NCBI GenBank assembly: GCA_964617665.1
Contig: CAZUAH010000619.1
Coordinates: 1 to 7,883, forward strand
Reading direction: 5' to 3'
DNA length: 7,883 nt
DNA from: JADHUC01 sp964617665
Lineage (GTDB): Bacteria; Planctomycetota; Planctomycetia; Pirellulales; Pirellulaceae
Shown here: positions 1 to 7,400 of the stretch, one piece after another
How positions within the stretch are numbered: the stretch's first letter is position 1
Layout: each line of letters starts with the position of its first letter
The notes under the pieces: model-generated
Database searches by the model: none
The model's input: the letters and a program-made list of their open reading frames with translations, nothing else
What the model was told of the DNA's origin: nothing
Made by a program: the position numbers and the translations under genes

Positions 1-22
1 GGCTGAATCAACGGCAGATTTC

Positions 23-41
23 GACAGGCTGGAAGCCTATC
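23..41. repeat. Short intergenic hairpin (AGGCT-GGA-AGCCT core)
   Basis: An inverted repeat with eight-base arms and one mismatch (25 against 39) around a three-base GGA loop. The inner five pairs, 26-30 with 34-38, are perfect. It lies about 37 bases beyond the sulfatase stop codon. On the minus strand no T-run follows, so it is not a classical intrinsic terminator. From memory, unverified, 'AGGCTTCCAGCCT'-type hairpins are scattered between planctomycete genes. The rest of 1-77 shows nothing recognisable. Confidence 0.45.
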
Positions 42-77
42 CCACGACATTTATGCAACGCTGGGGTTCACTCTGGT

Positions 78-1598
78 CTACTCGTACTCCCACTTCATTA
101 TCCAGGGATCGTGCATCTCTTTCTGGAACGCCTTGAGCTTCTTCTGGTAACGTTCGAGCGTGCCGGCATGCTCTGGATCGTCAGCCAGGTTGACGGCTTC
201 ATCAGGGTCTTTTTGCACGTCGTAGAGTTCGAATCGCGGACGGTTGATGTACCGCCCGACCGTTTTCTTCCCATAAGGGGCGTCCAAGCCTTTCTGATAC
301 TGTGCTTGCCAGCTAGAGGCGGCCCACAGGTCCGAGGCGAAGGGGTACGGCAGCCCGTAGGCAATATTCCATATCAGCTTGTACTGTTTGTCTTGAATGA
401 CGCGCATCGGATAGTACATCTGGATCTCGTGGAACGTATGGGATGCGAAAATCGTCTCCCAATGTTCGGCGTCCGGGTCGCCAAGTATCGAAATCCAGGA
501 TTTCCCGTGATAGCTGCGAAACTTGTGGCCGCCACTTCGGTTCTCCTTCAGTGCCTCGCCACGTTCTTTCCAGTACTTGTCGGGATCGACCCACTTCTTC
601 GGCCCGTTGATCTCTCGATCCAACCCGCCGGCGAAATCGAGAAGCGAAGGCGTAATGTCGATGTGGCTAATCAATGCCTTCGAAACGACGCCACGTTCCC
701 TTTGGTACGGATTGCGGACAACAAATGGTACTCGTAGTCCAGGATCGAACACCGTGGTCTTGGCACCGGAAAATGCTACACCATGGTCCGACGTAAAGAC
801 GATTAGCGTCTTCTCGTACAGATCCGCTTCTCTGAGTATCGCGATCAAACGCCCCAGTCCCTGGTCGATGCGCGAGCACGACTGGTAGTACTGTGCCAAC
901 TCCTCGCGCGTTTCGGGCGTGTCGGGTAAGAAAGACTGCACCGGCACTTCCTTGGGATCGTAGAACACCTCGTCGACTCCGGCGTGGGAACCGCGATTCG
1001 GCTTATTGCCAAACAGATCGGGTTTCAAGTCGAGTCTTGAGGTCTTGTCCGTGCCGCCACCGCGATGCGGATCCGAGGTGGCGAAGTACAGGAAGAACGG
1101 GCGCGAATCAGTTTTGTCGTTGAGGAAGCCTTGGCACTGTTCGGCCATTTGAACCGCGTTACGGCCATTGCCGCGAAGATACGTCTCGAAACGATAGACC
1201 TCCTCCGGCGCAACGTGATACTTGCCGATATGGCCTGTGCGATAGCCAGCGCCCTGCAGTACGCGAGGTAGCGTAAGGCTGACCAGATTATGGAAGGAGG
1301 CAAACTTGTGAAAATGGTGCTGGTGACCGTATTGCCCATTCTTGTGATTATGCAGCCCAGACATGATCACCGATCGACTGGCACTGCAACTGGCCGTCGT
1401 GGCGAATGCGTTCAGAAACGTCGTGCCGTCTCTGGCCAGCGCATCGATGTTCGGTGTCACAGCGACAGGATCGCCGTAGCAACCAAGCGTCTGACCTTCG
1501 TCGTCTGTGACGACAAAGATGATGTTGCGTTCGGCAGCTTGTACAACGGCCCCACAGAGCATCAGCACCGTGGTTAGGCAGATCGTAATTCGTTTCAT
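78..1598 (-). CDS. Secreted type I sulfatase, N-sulfoglucosamine sulfohydrolase (heparan N-sulfatase) type
   Basis: 506 residues, predicted to hydrolyse sulfate from a glycan, most likely the N-sulfate of glucosamine. Residues 1-21 are a signal peptide ending near VQAA, so it acts in the periplasm or outside. The alkaline-phosphatase-like sulfatase fold shows its calcium and active-site residues: D32-D33, C71 in CSASR (formylglycine precursor) with R75, K126 and H128 in GKYH, H178 in DPHR, D271-H272 in TSDHG, and K280. The resemblance to human SGSH (502 residues) is full-length as far as I recall that sequence: an SCS-SR box followed by H-NGxYG, GKxHV, FFLY then DPHR, the C-terminal HE-MxYPMR stretch, LYD-DP-E--NLA, and a closing HDPW. 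Position 73 is Ala, where the usual motif has Pro. The start has only a weak GGA upstream, but the signal peptide fixes it. Fold and class are near certain; substrate is inferred. Confidence 0.93.
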   Translation of the reverse strand: MKRITICLTTVLMLCGAVVQAAERNIIFVVTDDEGQTLGCYGDPVAVTPNIDALARDGTTFLNAFATTASCSASRSVIMSGLHNHKNGQYGHQHHFHKFASFHNLVSLTLPRVLQGAGYRTGHIGKYHVAPEEVYRFETYLRGNGRNAVQMAEQCQGFLNDKTDSRPFFLYFATSDPHRGGGTDKTSRLDLKPDLFGNKPNRGSHAGVDEVFYDPKEVPVQSFLPDTPETREELAQYYQSCSRIDQGLGRLIAILREADLYEKTLIVFTSDHGVAFSGAKTTVFDPGLRVPFVVRNPYQRERGVVSKALISHIDITPSLLDFAGGLDREINGPKKWVDPDKYWKERGEALKENRSGGHKFRSYHGKSWISILGDPDAEHWETIFASHTFHEIQMYYPMRVIQDKQYKLIWNIAYGLPYPFASDLWAASSWQAQYQKGLDAPYGKKTVGRYINRPRFELYDVQKDPDEAVNLADDPEHAGTLERYQKKLKAFQKEMHDPWIMKWEYE

Positions 1599-1724
1599 CG
1601 CAGTATTCCATTGACAGGTAGCATCCGACGACGCCCCGAACCGAGACTACCAACGTCGAACGGCGGTTCATTTTAGCAACGTCACCCACGGTCTACACTA
1701 CGCCGAAAGCATGCCAGAGCGGGC

Positions 1725-1882
1725 TCAGCGAAAAAGGCACGTTTGGCGACCGTCAAACAGAGAGCAGAGCCAGCCTGCAAAGAAAGCCAAACCTAAGTGC
1801 TGCAAAGACGGATACGGCTTGCAGTAGATGGCCCCGTATACGCTGGAATCGATTTTGGAGGCGAGTATGGATTTGTGTCCAT
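1725..1882 (-). pseudogene. Frameshifted remnant of an NPYxSP-type small membrane protein
   Basis: The frame starting at ATG 1882 begins MDTNPYSPPKS and stops at TAG 1793 after 29 residues. An N-terminal (M)xxNPYxSP followed by a short polar stretch and then membrane helices is, from my knowledge of planctomycete proteomes, a common start for small integral membrane proteins. Here the frame ends before any helix. In another frame of the same strand a hydrophobic run, LGLAFFAGWLCSLF, follows at about 1750-1795, as if a one- or two-base indel separated the head from the first transmembrane segment. No Shine-Dalgarno sequence is obvious before the ATG. It could instead be a chance match in non-coding DNA, since the recognisable motif is only about ten residues. 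Confidence 0.4.
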
Positions 1883-2166
1883 CTGAAGAGAATCGAGGCA
1901 CCGAGAGGTTTTGGGCCGACAAGCAGGGTCTCCGACCCAGAATACCAGAAGCAGAATGGAGGGCCGACAAGAACGAAAACTTCGCCGAAACAGTTGTTTG
2001 CCGTATTTCGTGATCGTATACTGCCGAAATCCTGTGTTGCCAACCGGCATACTTGGAACGCTTGGATACCTACCTGCGGAAGCCCACCGAATCACTACCC
2101 ACCACGAGCGATGTGAAGTCCGATGTTTCGTGTTTTCTTCTGACTGTTGATGAGTGGAATTTTGAG

Positions 2167-2171
2167 AAGGA
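2167..2171 (+). promoter_or_regulatory. Ribosome-binding site AAGGA for the 2179 gene
   Basis: AAGGA ends seven bases before ATG 2179, which is ideal Shine-Dalgarno spacing. It favours this ATG over a TTG in the same frame at 2053, which would add 42 residues with no ribosome-binding site. Confidence 0.6.
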
Positions 2172-2178
2172 TCTAGCC

Positions 2179-2589
2179 ATGACGAACAAGCAAGTTCTCC
2201 ACTTCGTCGGCTTCGACGGCGAACGGGCCGTCAGCGCTGCCACGACGCAACGACAGATTGACCAGTTGAAAGCGATGCCATGCGACCTGGTGTCGGAGAA
2301 TGGCGAACCGATCACATGGGACGATCTCGACAATTCGGATGAACCGAAAACGCTGTTCCAATTCATTTTGGGCGACCATAGACAGAGAGTTGACGAGCAC
2401 ACACCAATGGCAAACCAGCCACCGTTCGGCGTGGCCACCGTAGTGGACGGTGCGTGCATCCGATTCGAGTTCTACGAAGGCTACCAAACGCTCAAGAAGA
2501 CGCATGATTTACGATCAAAGGACCTGCAAGGCGTGGAGTTAATGGACTTTCTGGATTCCATCCAAAGGATCACCGATGGAGCGGCTTGA
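2179..2589 (+). CDS. Hypothetical protein, 136 residues, soluble
   Basis: I do not recognise this family. The product has no signal peptide, no transmembrane stretch and a slightly acidic composition. It begins MTNKQVLHFVGFDGE and ends in an amphipathic segment (ELMDFLDSIQRI, about 120-131). Two regions look structured: LFQFILGDHRQRV at about 59-71 and an aromatic, beta-like VVDGACIRFEFYEGY at about 88-102. Cysteines at 35 and 93 do not form a metal motif. The start is chosen on the AAGGA at 2167. It is the only convincing plus-strand gene in the window and stands alone, divergent from the sulfatase. Unusually, 60 further coding-like codons follow in the same frame after its TGA, so it may be a shortened form of a longer protein. 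Protein-coding status is likely; function is unknown. Confidence 0.68.
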   Translation: MTNKQVLHFVGFDGERAVSAATTQRQIDQLKAMPCDLVSENGEPITWDDLDNSDEPKTLFQFILGDHRQRVDEHTPMANQPPFGVATVVDGACIRFEFYEGYQTLKKTHDLRSKDLQGVELMDFLDSIQRITDGAA

Positions 2590-2772
2590 GCAGCATGGGG
2601 GCCGCATCGCCCGATTCTGGACGCGGAAAAAGGGGCGGACAGGGCGTTTTCAGGTCCCGTGAAGCTTGAGGGCTTTGATCCGAGTGGGGCACTTGCAGAA
2701 GTGGTCGCCACCGTAATCCATGAGGCAACGGCACAACTGGTTCCCGAGACCCACGGCGCGAACTTGAAGTAG
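2590..2772 (+). pseudogene. In-frame coding-like extension after the TGA at 2587
   Basis: Reading on in the same frame past the stop of the 136-residue gene gives 60 sense codons before TAG at 2770. Nearly half of them start with G and the translation is protein-like, for example GPVKLEGFDPSGALAEVV and TVIHEATAQLVPETHG. This is typical of real coding sequence, not spacer. There is no good internal start: the only in-frame candidate is a GTG within GPVKL, with no ribosome-binding site. The simplest reading is that the TGA is a nonsense mutation, or that a fused downstream domain was lost. A sequencing error or stop-codon readthrough would look the same. It overlaps an opposite-strand Cys-rich ORF at 2650-2892, and at most one of the two is real. 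Confidence 0.35.
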
Positions 2773-2892
2773 TCTTCCTGCGATCAATCGCGAAGCACTA
2801 CAGCGAGGCCGCCCATCGGGGTCTTGAATCTTGGAGTCGCAACAGCAACACGCGGTCGACTCAAGTGTGTCGAGAGACACTAGCGTTTCCAT
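2650..2892 (-). CDS. Doubtful small Cys-rich ORF, 80 residues
   Basis: It starts at ATG 2892 with an AGGA about ten bases upstream. The product has nine cysteines: four consecutive at 15-18, one at 31, and two CxC pairs at 54/56 and 66/68 (LCRC and FCKC around DYGGDH). Paired CxC motifs could bind metal, but the spacing matches no zinc-ribbon or ferredoxin pattern I know, and the CCCC run comes from a short TGTTGC duplication. Its strand agrees with the large minus-strand genes, but the overlapping plus-strand frame has the more coding-like codon pattern. I list it because it has a plausible start; it may be a shadow. Confidence 0.22.
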   Translation of the reverse strand: METLVSLDTLESTACCCCDSKIQDPDGRPRCSASRLIAGRLLQVRAVGLGNQLCRCLMDYGGDHFCKCPTRIKALKLHGT

Positions 2893-2972
2893 CGCCGGTG
2901 AATCCTGTTCGAGATATCTGCCAGAATGGCCTTCCTGTCAACGGGGCAGATTAAATTTGACGGATTAGTCTA

Positions 2973-3125
2973 GTGAAAATCGAGCAAGAATACCAGAAGA
3001 AAAACGTGACGGATGTCCAAGAAGGGAAAATGCCACGCCGGCTACGAGCCCGTGTGGCAGCGTTTTAGGGAGAAATCCTTGAATCCTACGTCAAGAAAAC
3101 GGTTGAGCAAGTGAAGACTCAGTGA
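2973..3125 (+). pseudogene. Short reading frame broken by an amber codon
   Basis: From GTG 2973 the frame reads 31 codons (VKIEQEYQKKN..., with a basic MPRRLRARVAAF end), meets TAG at 3066, then continues in the same frame for 18 codons (GEILESYVKKTVEQVKTQ) to TGA at 3123. Both halves look like one charged helical protein, and a single change of CAG, AAG or GAG to TAG would explain the break. No Shine-Dalgarno sequence is visible before the GTG. I do not recognise the family; a remnant of a small regulator or antitoxin-like protein is only a guess from size and charge. Confidence 0.28.
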
Positions 3126-3412
3126 ACTCTCCCACGGTCGGCCCCAAACAAGACCATGCACACAGCCAGCGAACGCTAATCACCTATCGGCGGCTTGCTC
3201 CTATCCCGTCGCCGCCCAAGCCAACTTGCGAACATGCTGCCGATGCAGGCGAGGATGAGCGTCCAGAGAGAGCTGCTGATGGGGCCGAATTAGCGAGAAT
3301 CCTGGCAAATTCGGAGGACTGCTATCGAGCGATTCGCCAAGAGAAATCGCCTTGTTCGCCCCAGCGTGTTGCGGCACTTGAGGGATTGCTTGGGAAACGC
3401 ACGGGACAATGA
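3122..3412 (+). CDS. Possible small hypothetical protein, 96 residues
   Basis: The frame opens with a GTG that overlaps the preceding TGA as GTGA, a layout seen in translationally coupled genes, but it has no independent ribosome-binding site. The first 40 residues are low-complexity and Pro/His-rich. The second part, about residues 37-94, has a strong G-first codon bias and reads as two charged helices (ADGAELARILANSEDCYRAI and QRVAALEGLLGKR), so this half is probably genuine coding sequence or a relic of it. No family is recognised. It converges on the DUF1559 gene, with stop codons 29 bases apart. The true start, if any, is unclear. Confidence 0.33.
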   Translation: MNSPTVGPKQDHAHSQRTLITYRRLAPIPSPPKPTCEHAADAGEDERPERAADGAELARILANSEDCYRAIRQEKSPCSPQRVAALEGLLGKRTGQ

Positions 3413-3421
3413 CACGTGCGT
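3397..3421. terminator. Inverted repeat between convergent genes, possible terminator
   Basis: ACGCACG (3397-3403) and CGTGCGT (3415-3421) are perfect seven-base arms around an 11-base loop. The loop contains the TGA of the plus-strand ORF, and the hairpin begins about 20 bases beyond the DUF1559 stop. It is well placed to end transcription from both sides, but neither side has a T-run, so the terminator role is inferred from position only. Confidence 0.3.
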
Positions 3422-3441
3422 GCTGGCGACGCCTGGGCGAA

Positions 3442-4353
3442 TCAGAAACTGGGAATCATTTCGTTGCCGCCTTTCGTGATCAATGCGTCGAGCACTTGAG
3501 GATCCATCGCTTCACTCAGAAAACGCACAGATCCGTCGCATAGAACGGCGTTCAACCCACCAGGGTGATGGCTGTCCGGGCCCGCCGACCCGCCGGCGAT
3601 GTTTGGAAACTGCATATTGCCAATGTCCAAGTCAACGGGCTGGGCCCAATTGACGCCCGTGCCGACTACCTCGACCACCAGGATAGTATTGGATGTCCCG
3701 TCTTTGATCTCGGCGAGGCTCGCGGCTTTGGCACCATCAAAAACCGTTCCCGGCCCCGTGATCACCATGTAGTTTGTTTCGGTCGAGCCCAAGGCGTCCC
3801 CTGTCGGTGGGCACGATGGGCACGAGTATGCGGGTATGACGGTGTTGGTGACAGCCTGATTCCCAGGACTATCCCACGGCTCGTCGAAATTGTATCGCTC
3901 GTACAACGCCTGCTCCTCCATGTATGGTAGGATCAGCACGCGCCAAGTGTGCATCGGCTTGCCGTCCTCATCGGGAATGTAAGCCGGCGGAAACGTCTTG
4001 TGCACGGCGTTGTAGTTATGGAAAGCGAGCCCGATCTGTCTCAAGTTGTTGACGCATTCCGTCCTTCGGGCTGCTTCACGAGCCGGTTGTATCGCTGGCA
4101 GCAACAGGGCGACCAAAATGCCACCGCACACAAGCACACCCGCGACACATACCACAGCGACGACGCCGATTGTCGCGCCGGTGCTGGAGCCTTTCACGGG
4201 TGGCTGTGGAGTAGGAGGCAGCGTTGGGGGCGCCCCAGTCGCCGGAATCGTAATGGTCTCGCTGCAGAACTTGCACGGACCGGATTGACCAGCATATTCG
4301 TCCGCTACCGTACTCTGCTTCCCACAGTGCGGGCAGGTGAACGAGATTGGCAT
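3442..4353 (-). CDS. DUF1559 protein with N-terminal zinc ribbon and one membrane helix
   Basis: 303 residues. Three parts are visible. First, a zinc ribbon at residues 7-30 with CPHC and CKFC pairs. Second, a Pro/Thr-rich linker to about residue 55, followed by a single transmembrane helix at about 61-86. Third, a DUF1559 domain: the hallmark LLLPAIQPAREAARRTECVNNLRQIGLAFHNY at 84-115, WRVLILPYMEEQALYERYNFDEPWDSPGN at 137-165, GTSNTILVVE at 219-228, HHPGGLNAVLCDGSVRFL at 262-279. DUF1559 proteins are pseudopilin-like and massively expanded in planctomycetes; their role is unknown. Most start with a type IV prepilin peptide (FTLVELLVVI). Here that is replaced by the zinc ribbon and helix, so processing by prepilin peptidase is unlikely; the ribbon probably stays in the cytoplasm with the DUF1559 domain outside (inference). 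It lies 117 bases downstream of the GH42-like gene on the same strand. The start ATG is fixed by the ribbon; the ribosome-binding site is weak. Confidence 0.93.
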   Translation of the reverse strand: MPISFTCPHCGKQSTVADEYAGQSGPCKFCSETITIPATGAPPTLPPTPQPPVKGSSTGATIGVVAVVCVAGVLVCGGILVALLLPAIQPAREAARRTECVNNLRQIGLAFHNYNAVHKTFPPAYIPDEDGKPMHTWRVLILPYMEEQALYERYNFDEPWDSPGNQAVTNTVIPAYSCPSCPPTGDALGSTETNYMVITGPGTVFDGAKAASLAEIKDGTSNTILVVEVVGTGVNWAQPVDLDIGNMQFPNIAGGSAGPDSHHPGGLNAVLCDGSVRFLSEAMDPQVLDALITKGGNEMIPSF

Positions 4354-4392
4354 GACGTTTCGCTTTCGTGCAGTTAGAGTAACTTCAGTCGT

Positions 4393-4413
4393 AGGTCAGG
4401 CTCTGCATGACCT
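4393..4413. repeat. Intergenic hairpin AGGTCA...TGACCT
   Basis: AGGTCA (4393-4398) pairs perfectly with TGACCT (4408-4413). Inside, after one G-A mismatch, GC pairs with GC around a TCT loop. It sits in the 117-base gap between the GH42-like gene and the DUF1559 gene, about 60 bases past the former's stop. No T-run follows on the minus strand. Its GGTCAGGCT left arm resembles the hairpin at 23-41, so both may belong to one dispersed repeat class. It could be an attenuator or mRNA 3'-end stabiliser; the sequence does not decide. Confidence 0.4.
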
Positions 4414-4470
4414 GCATTCTTTCGGAAAAGGGATCTTTCACGAAGTCCATACAGTGCAATTGCGTTTACG

Positions 4471-7400
4471 TTAGAGGTCCAGCAACAACATGTCCGCAGT
4501 CTCCAACGGCAGGTCAACGATCGTAGTATCTCCGTCGAAACGCGGACGAACACTGCCTCGTTCGACGCTGCGGACTTGTGATGCCTTTGGCAATTGACGG
4601 ATACGTACTGTCAGGTGCTCGATTGGCTGGCCAGTGAAGTTCATCAGCGGCACGGCCAGCCGTGCCCGTTTTCCGGCCTGCGGCGGCGTGTCCAGGCAGG
4701 TCGTCTCGACCAGCGGCACGCTGCACTCGACCGGGCGGACGAACGTATCGGGCAGAAAGTCGTCGACCAGCCGCCTTCGGATATTTACGTCCATGGTCGT
4801 GGGCAAGTAGTGCGCGTTGGAGGCGTCGGTGGCTCCGCGGTCGGGCGGTGCGATCGGCAGGCTACTTTTTAAATACGCCTGACCCGGCAGAAATCCAAAG
4901 AGGTACGCCCGGCCTTTGCCATGAGACTTCGCAACCACAGCCGGACGTCCATCTTTGTACCAACCCAGCACCGTGCCGTCGGCCGGTTCGAGCGTCTGTT
5001 TCCACACGATCACAGGGACATCGCGAATGCGTTTTGCGGCGATGGACGGTGCGTCGTCCAGCGTCCACGTGGCGTAATCAATCGGCTCGTACAGCGGCAA
5101 ATCTTGTTTGGTGAGGAACGGACGGTTGGCCTCGCCCAGGTACTTCAAGACAAGCTGCGGATCGGTCTGGATCTGCTGCGATTTGACGCCGTAAAGCGTT
5201 TTCGTTTGCGTGTTTGGCTGGTTGAATTCGTTAGTAAAACCGCCGCCACACAGCGCGACCAACGTGCCTCCAGCTTCAACCCACTTGGTCAAAGCGTCGA
5301 CGGCCTTCGAGTGCAGCCATTGCTGCGTCACGTAGATCAGTCGATAGTCCCTGGCCCGACCATCGATCACATCGTCTTCGCTCAAGAAATCGACTGGCGT
5401 TTGGCTGTGTCGCAGGGCATAGTAGATTGCCTTGCGTTCATTGTTATGCATGGCCAGCGTCGAATTCGCCGCGCCGGTCATGATGTCATCGACGCTGGAC
5501 AACAACAGGCCGACTTTGGCCGGCCGAACGTGAGCGTCCACCACATAATCCTCGAACACACCCGCCTCGTGGCTGCAGGCGTGAATCTGCCGCCACATAC
5601 CCAGATCGTCGGTGGCCACGTAATTCTCTGTGGCACCTATTGCTGACGGCGAGGCGCAAAAGTAATCGACATGCTTCGCTCCGTGAGCGACCGCCGTGTA
5701 GAACGACAGGCGAAAGTCTCGCGGCGTGTTGCCTGGCGAATGCGGCATCACATACATATGGATGGGCAACTTGTCGTATTTTGCTCCGGCGCGCAGTCCC
5801 GACGTCAGGTAGCCCGTCACCTGTACACTGAATTCCGGAATCTGCCACACGTAGTCCTCGGACCACGGCAAACTCATCGCTCGCAGCTTGAACGTGCGAA
5901 TGTAGTCCAATTCACTGACTAGGTAGTTCGCGTGCGGAGCATAGTTCGCCCCGGTCATCACGCCTTTGTTGCGGTAGTAAGCCGTCCCGGCCGCATAGCG
6001 ACGGCCGCCTTTTTCCTTTGCGCAGATCTGCGAGTAATACCACAGCGGCTGTTTCTTCGCGGCGGCCAACACTGCTGGCGAATCGCCGCGTTTGACGGAG
6101 ACGAACTTCACTGGTCCAACATACTTAACGCCCCGCTGTCTGAGCCATGCCGCGAACTCCTCGTCAGTCACCGGATCGGACGGCAAATGAATCTCGTCCC
6201 CGTAGCTGACAACCAACAGATCCTTGAAACCGTCGGGCCGCTCTGCTTCCTTCTTCTTGATCGACTCCGGATTCGGATCTCGCCAGTGAGCCACCAGTTC
6301 ACGTTTCTTGCCTTCGGCGCTGGCCCAAGTGTTGTCGCCCAGCGCAATGGCCAGTTGTTTCACTGCCGGATCTTCGAAGCGACGGCCCCCGAACCCAAGT
6401 ATGTTGTACAGCAGGAACCGTTTGGGAGACGGACCGCGATTCGGGAACTTTCGCACTTCGCCCAGCAGCCAGTCAACCGCCTCCTTCTGGGTGCGAATCT
6501 GCGGCAGCCAGAACCGCTGCTGGAGGATCTCGGCCAGTGCGGCGTTCGGCGCGATGTTGCCCGGTATTTCGAACGTCGCTGGCGAGTAGTAGCCGGGCTT
6601 GCCGCGCACGGTACAGTCTTTGATCGTTTTCATCCCACCTCGGCCATCAGGGATTGCGAACTCCAACCGCAGGTAGACTTCGTTGGTTTTCACGTCCTTG
6701 TAGGTTGCCTGAGGTGTCCATTGGACGTGGTGCAGGGCGTCGATCACCGGGCCGAGTGGGACCCAACCGGACGCCTGGCCCAGCTGCAGGTACTCGTTGT
6801 CGGGAATCACCACGTGAGTACCCGCATCGGGTTTGTCGGAATTCTTCGGCTGAGTGAACTTCGCCACATCCAATACCGGCGAAATCTGCCGGGGACTCAC
6901 CGCCCGAGACCGCGGCCCTGCGTTGACGTACTCAGCCGGATCGACCAAGCGGCCGCTGCGAAGCACTTTGGTCGTCGCCCAATCGCGCACGTGGACGTAA
7001 TACGGCGAGTGTTCTCCGCCGCGCAACGGCTGAACGATCGGAACGCAGGGCCCCAGCCCGTTCGACGGATTCGTGAATCGGACAAACAAATCACCGTCCT
7101 GCACCAGCCAGCCGTCCAACTCCAGGTAGCGAGCCTTGGTCCGTTGGGTCTCCATACCCGCACGGTCGTTGGTCAGCACCACAAGGTCGACGTTCCGACG
7201 CGCCGCGTTCAGCCGTAGTTTGTTTCCGTCTAATTGGTGCTTCGCCATCAATCGCAGTATGGCTGGCCCAACACCGAGCCGCACTCTGCCGGGATTCTGC
7301 CACACGATGTTGTCAGTCCCACCCCACCAATACCGCTCCATCGGCTTGCGTTCATGTCCGTTGAACGCCCAGATTCTCGGATCGCTCAGTCGTCCACACG

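Larger units (their letters stand above)
1599..2178. other. Gap between divergent genes with no intact gene
   Basis: About 580 bases separate the minus-strand sulfatase start from the plus-strand gene at 2179. Promoters for both should lie here, but I could not pick a convincing -35/-10 pair. The only recognisable content is a minus-strand remnant at 1725-1882, listed separately. Plus-strand reading frames exist: 38 codons at 1711-1827, then in the same frame directly after its TAG a 61-codon frame at 1828-2013. They have no good ribosome-binding site and no family resemblance, and they largely mirror the remnant on the other strand. Confidence 0.5.

Noticed and set aside
111..737. 208-codon plus-strand ORF
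   Set aside because: Antisense to the well-supported sulfatase, with no family signal.
1711..2013. Plus-strand 38-codon frame with a KCCKDGYG end, then TAG and directly an ATG frame of 61 codons
   Set aside because: No ribosome-binding site. The CC motif is too short to assign, and the region is antisense to the NPYxSP remnant. The side-by-side in-frame stop and start is probably chance.
2053..2178. TTG start extending the 136-residue protein by 42 residues
   Set aside because: No Shine-Dalgarno sequence before the TTG, whereas ATG 2179 has AAGGA at ideal spacing.
1939..2999. 13-base direct repeat AGAATACCAGAAG at about 1939 and 2987
   Set aside because: One shared 13-mer is expected about once by chance in a window this size, and nothing resembling a mobile element lies between the copies.
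1600..3440. Possible insertion sequence or CRISPR array in the non-coding island
   Set aside because: No transposase motif, no terminal inverted repeats with target duplication, and no regularly spaced repeats were found.
4921..5646. 241-codon plus-strand ORF
   Set aside because: Antisense shadow of the GH42-like domain region, with no ribosome-binding site or recognisable motif.
5932..7218. 428-codon plus-strand ORF inside the hydrolase gene
   Set aside because: It lies wholly antisense to a clear secreted protein, its translation is Arg/His/Pro/Gln-rich without domains, and long antisense frames are expected from GC-biased codon usage.
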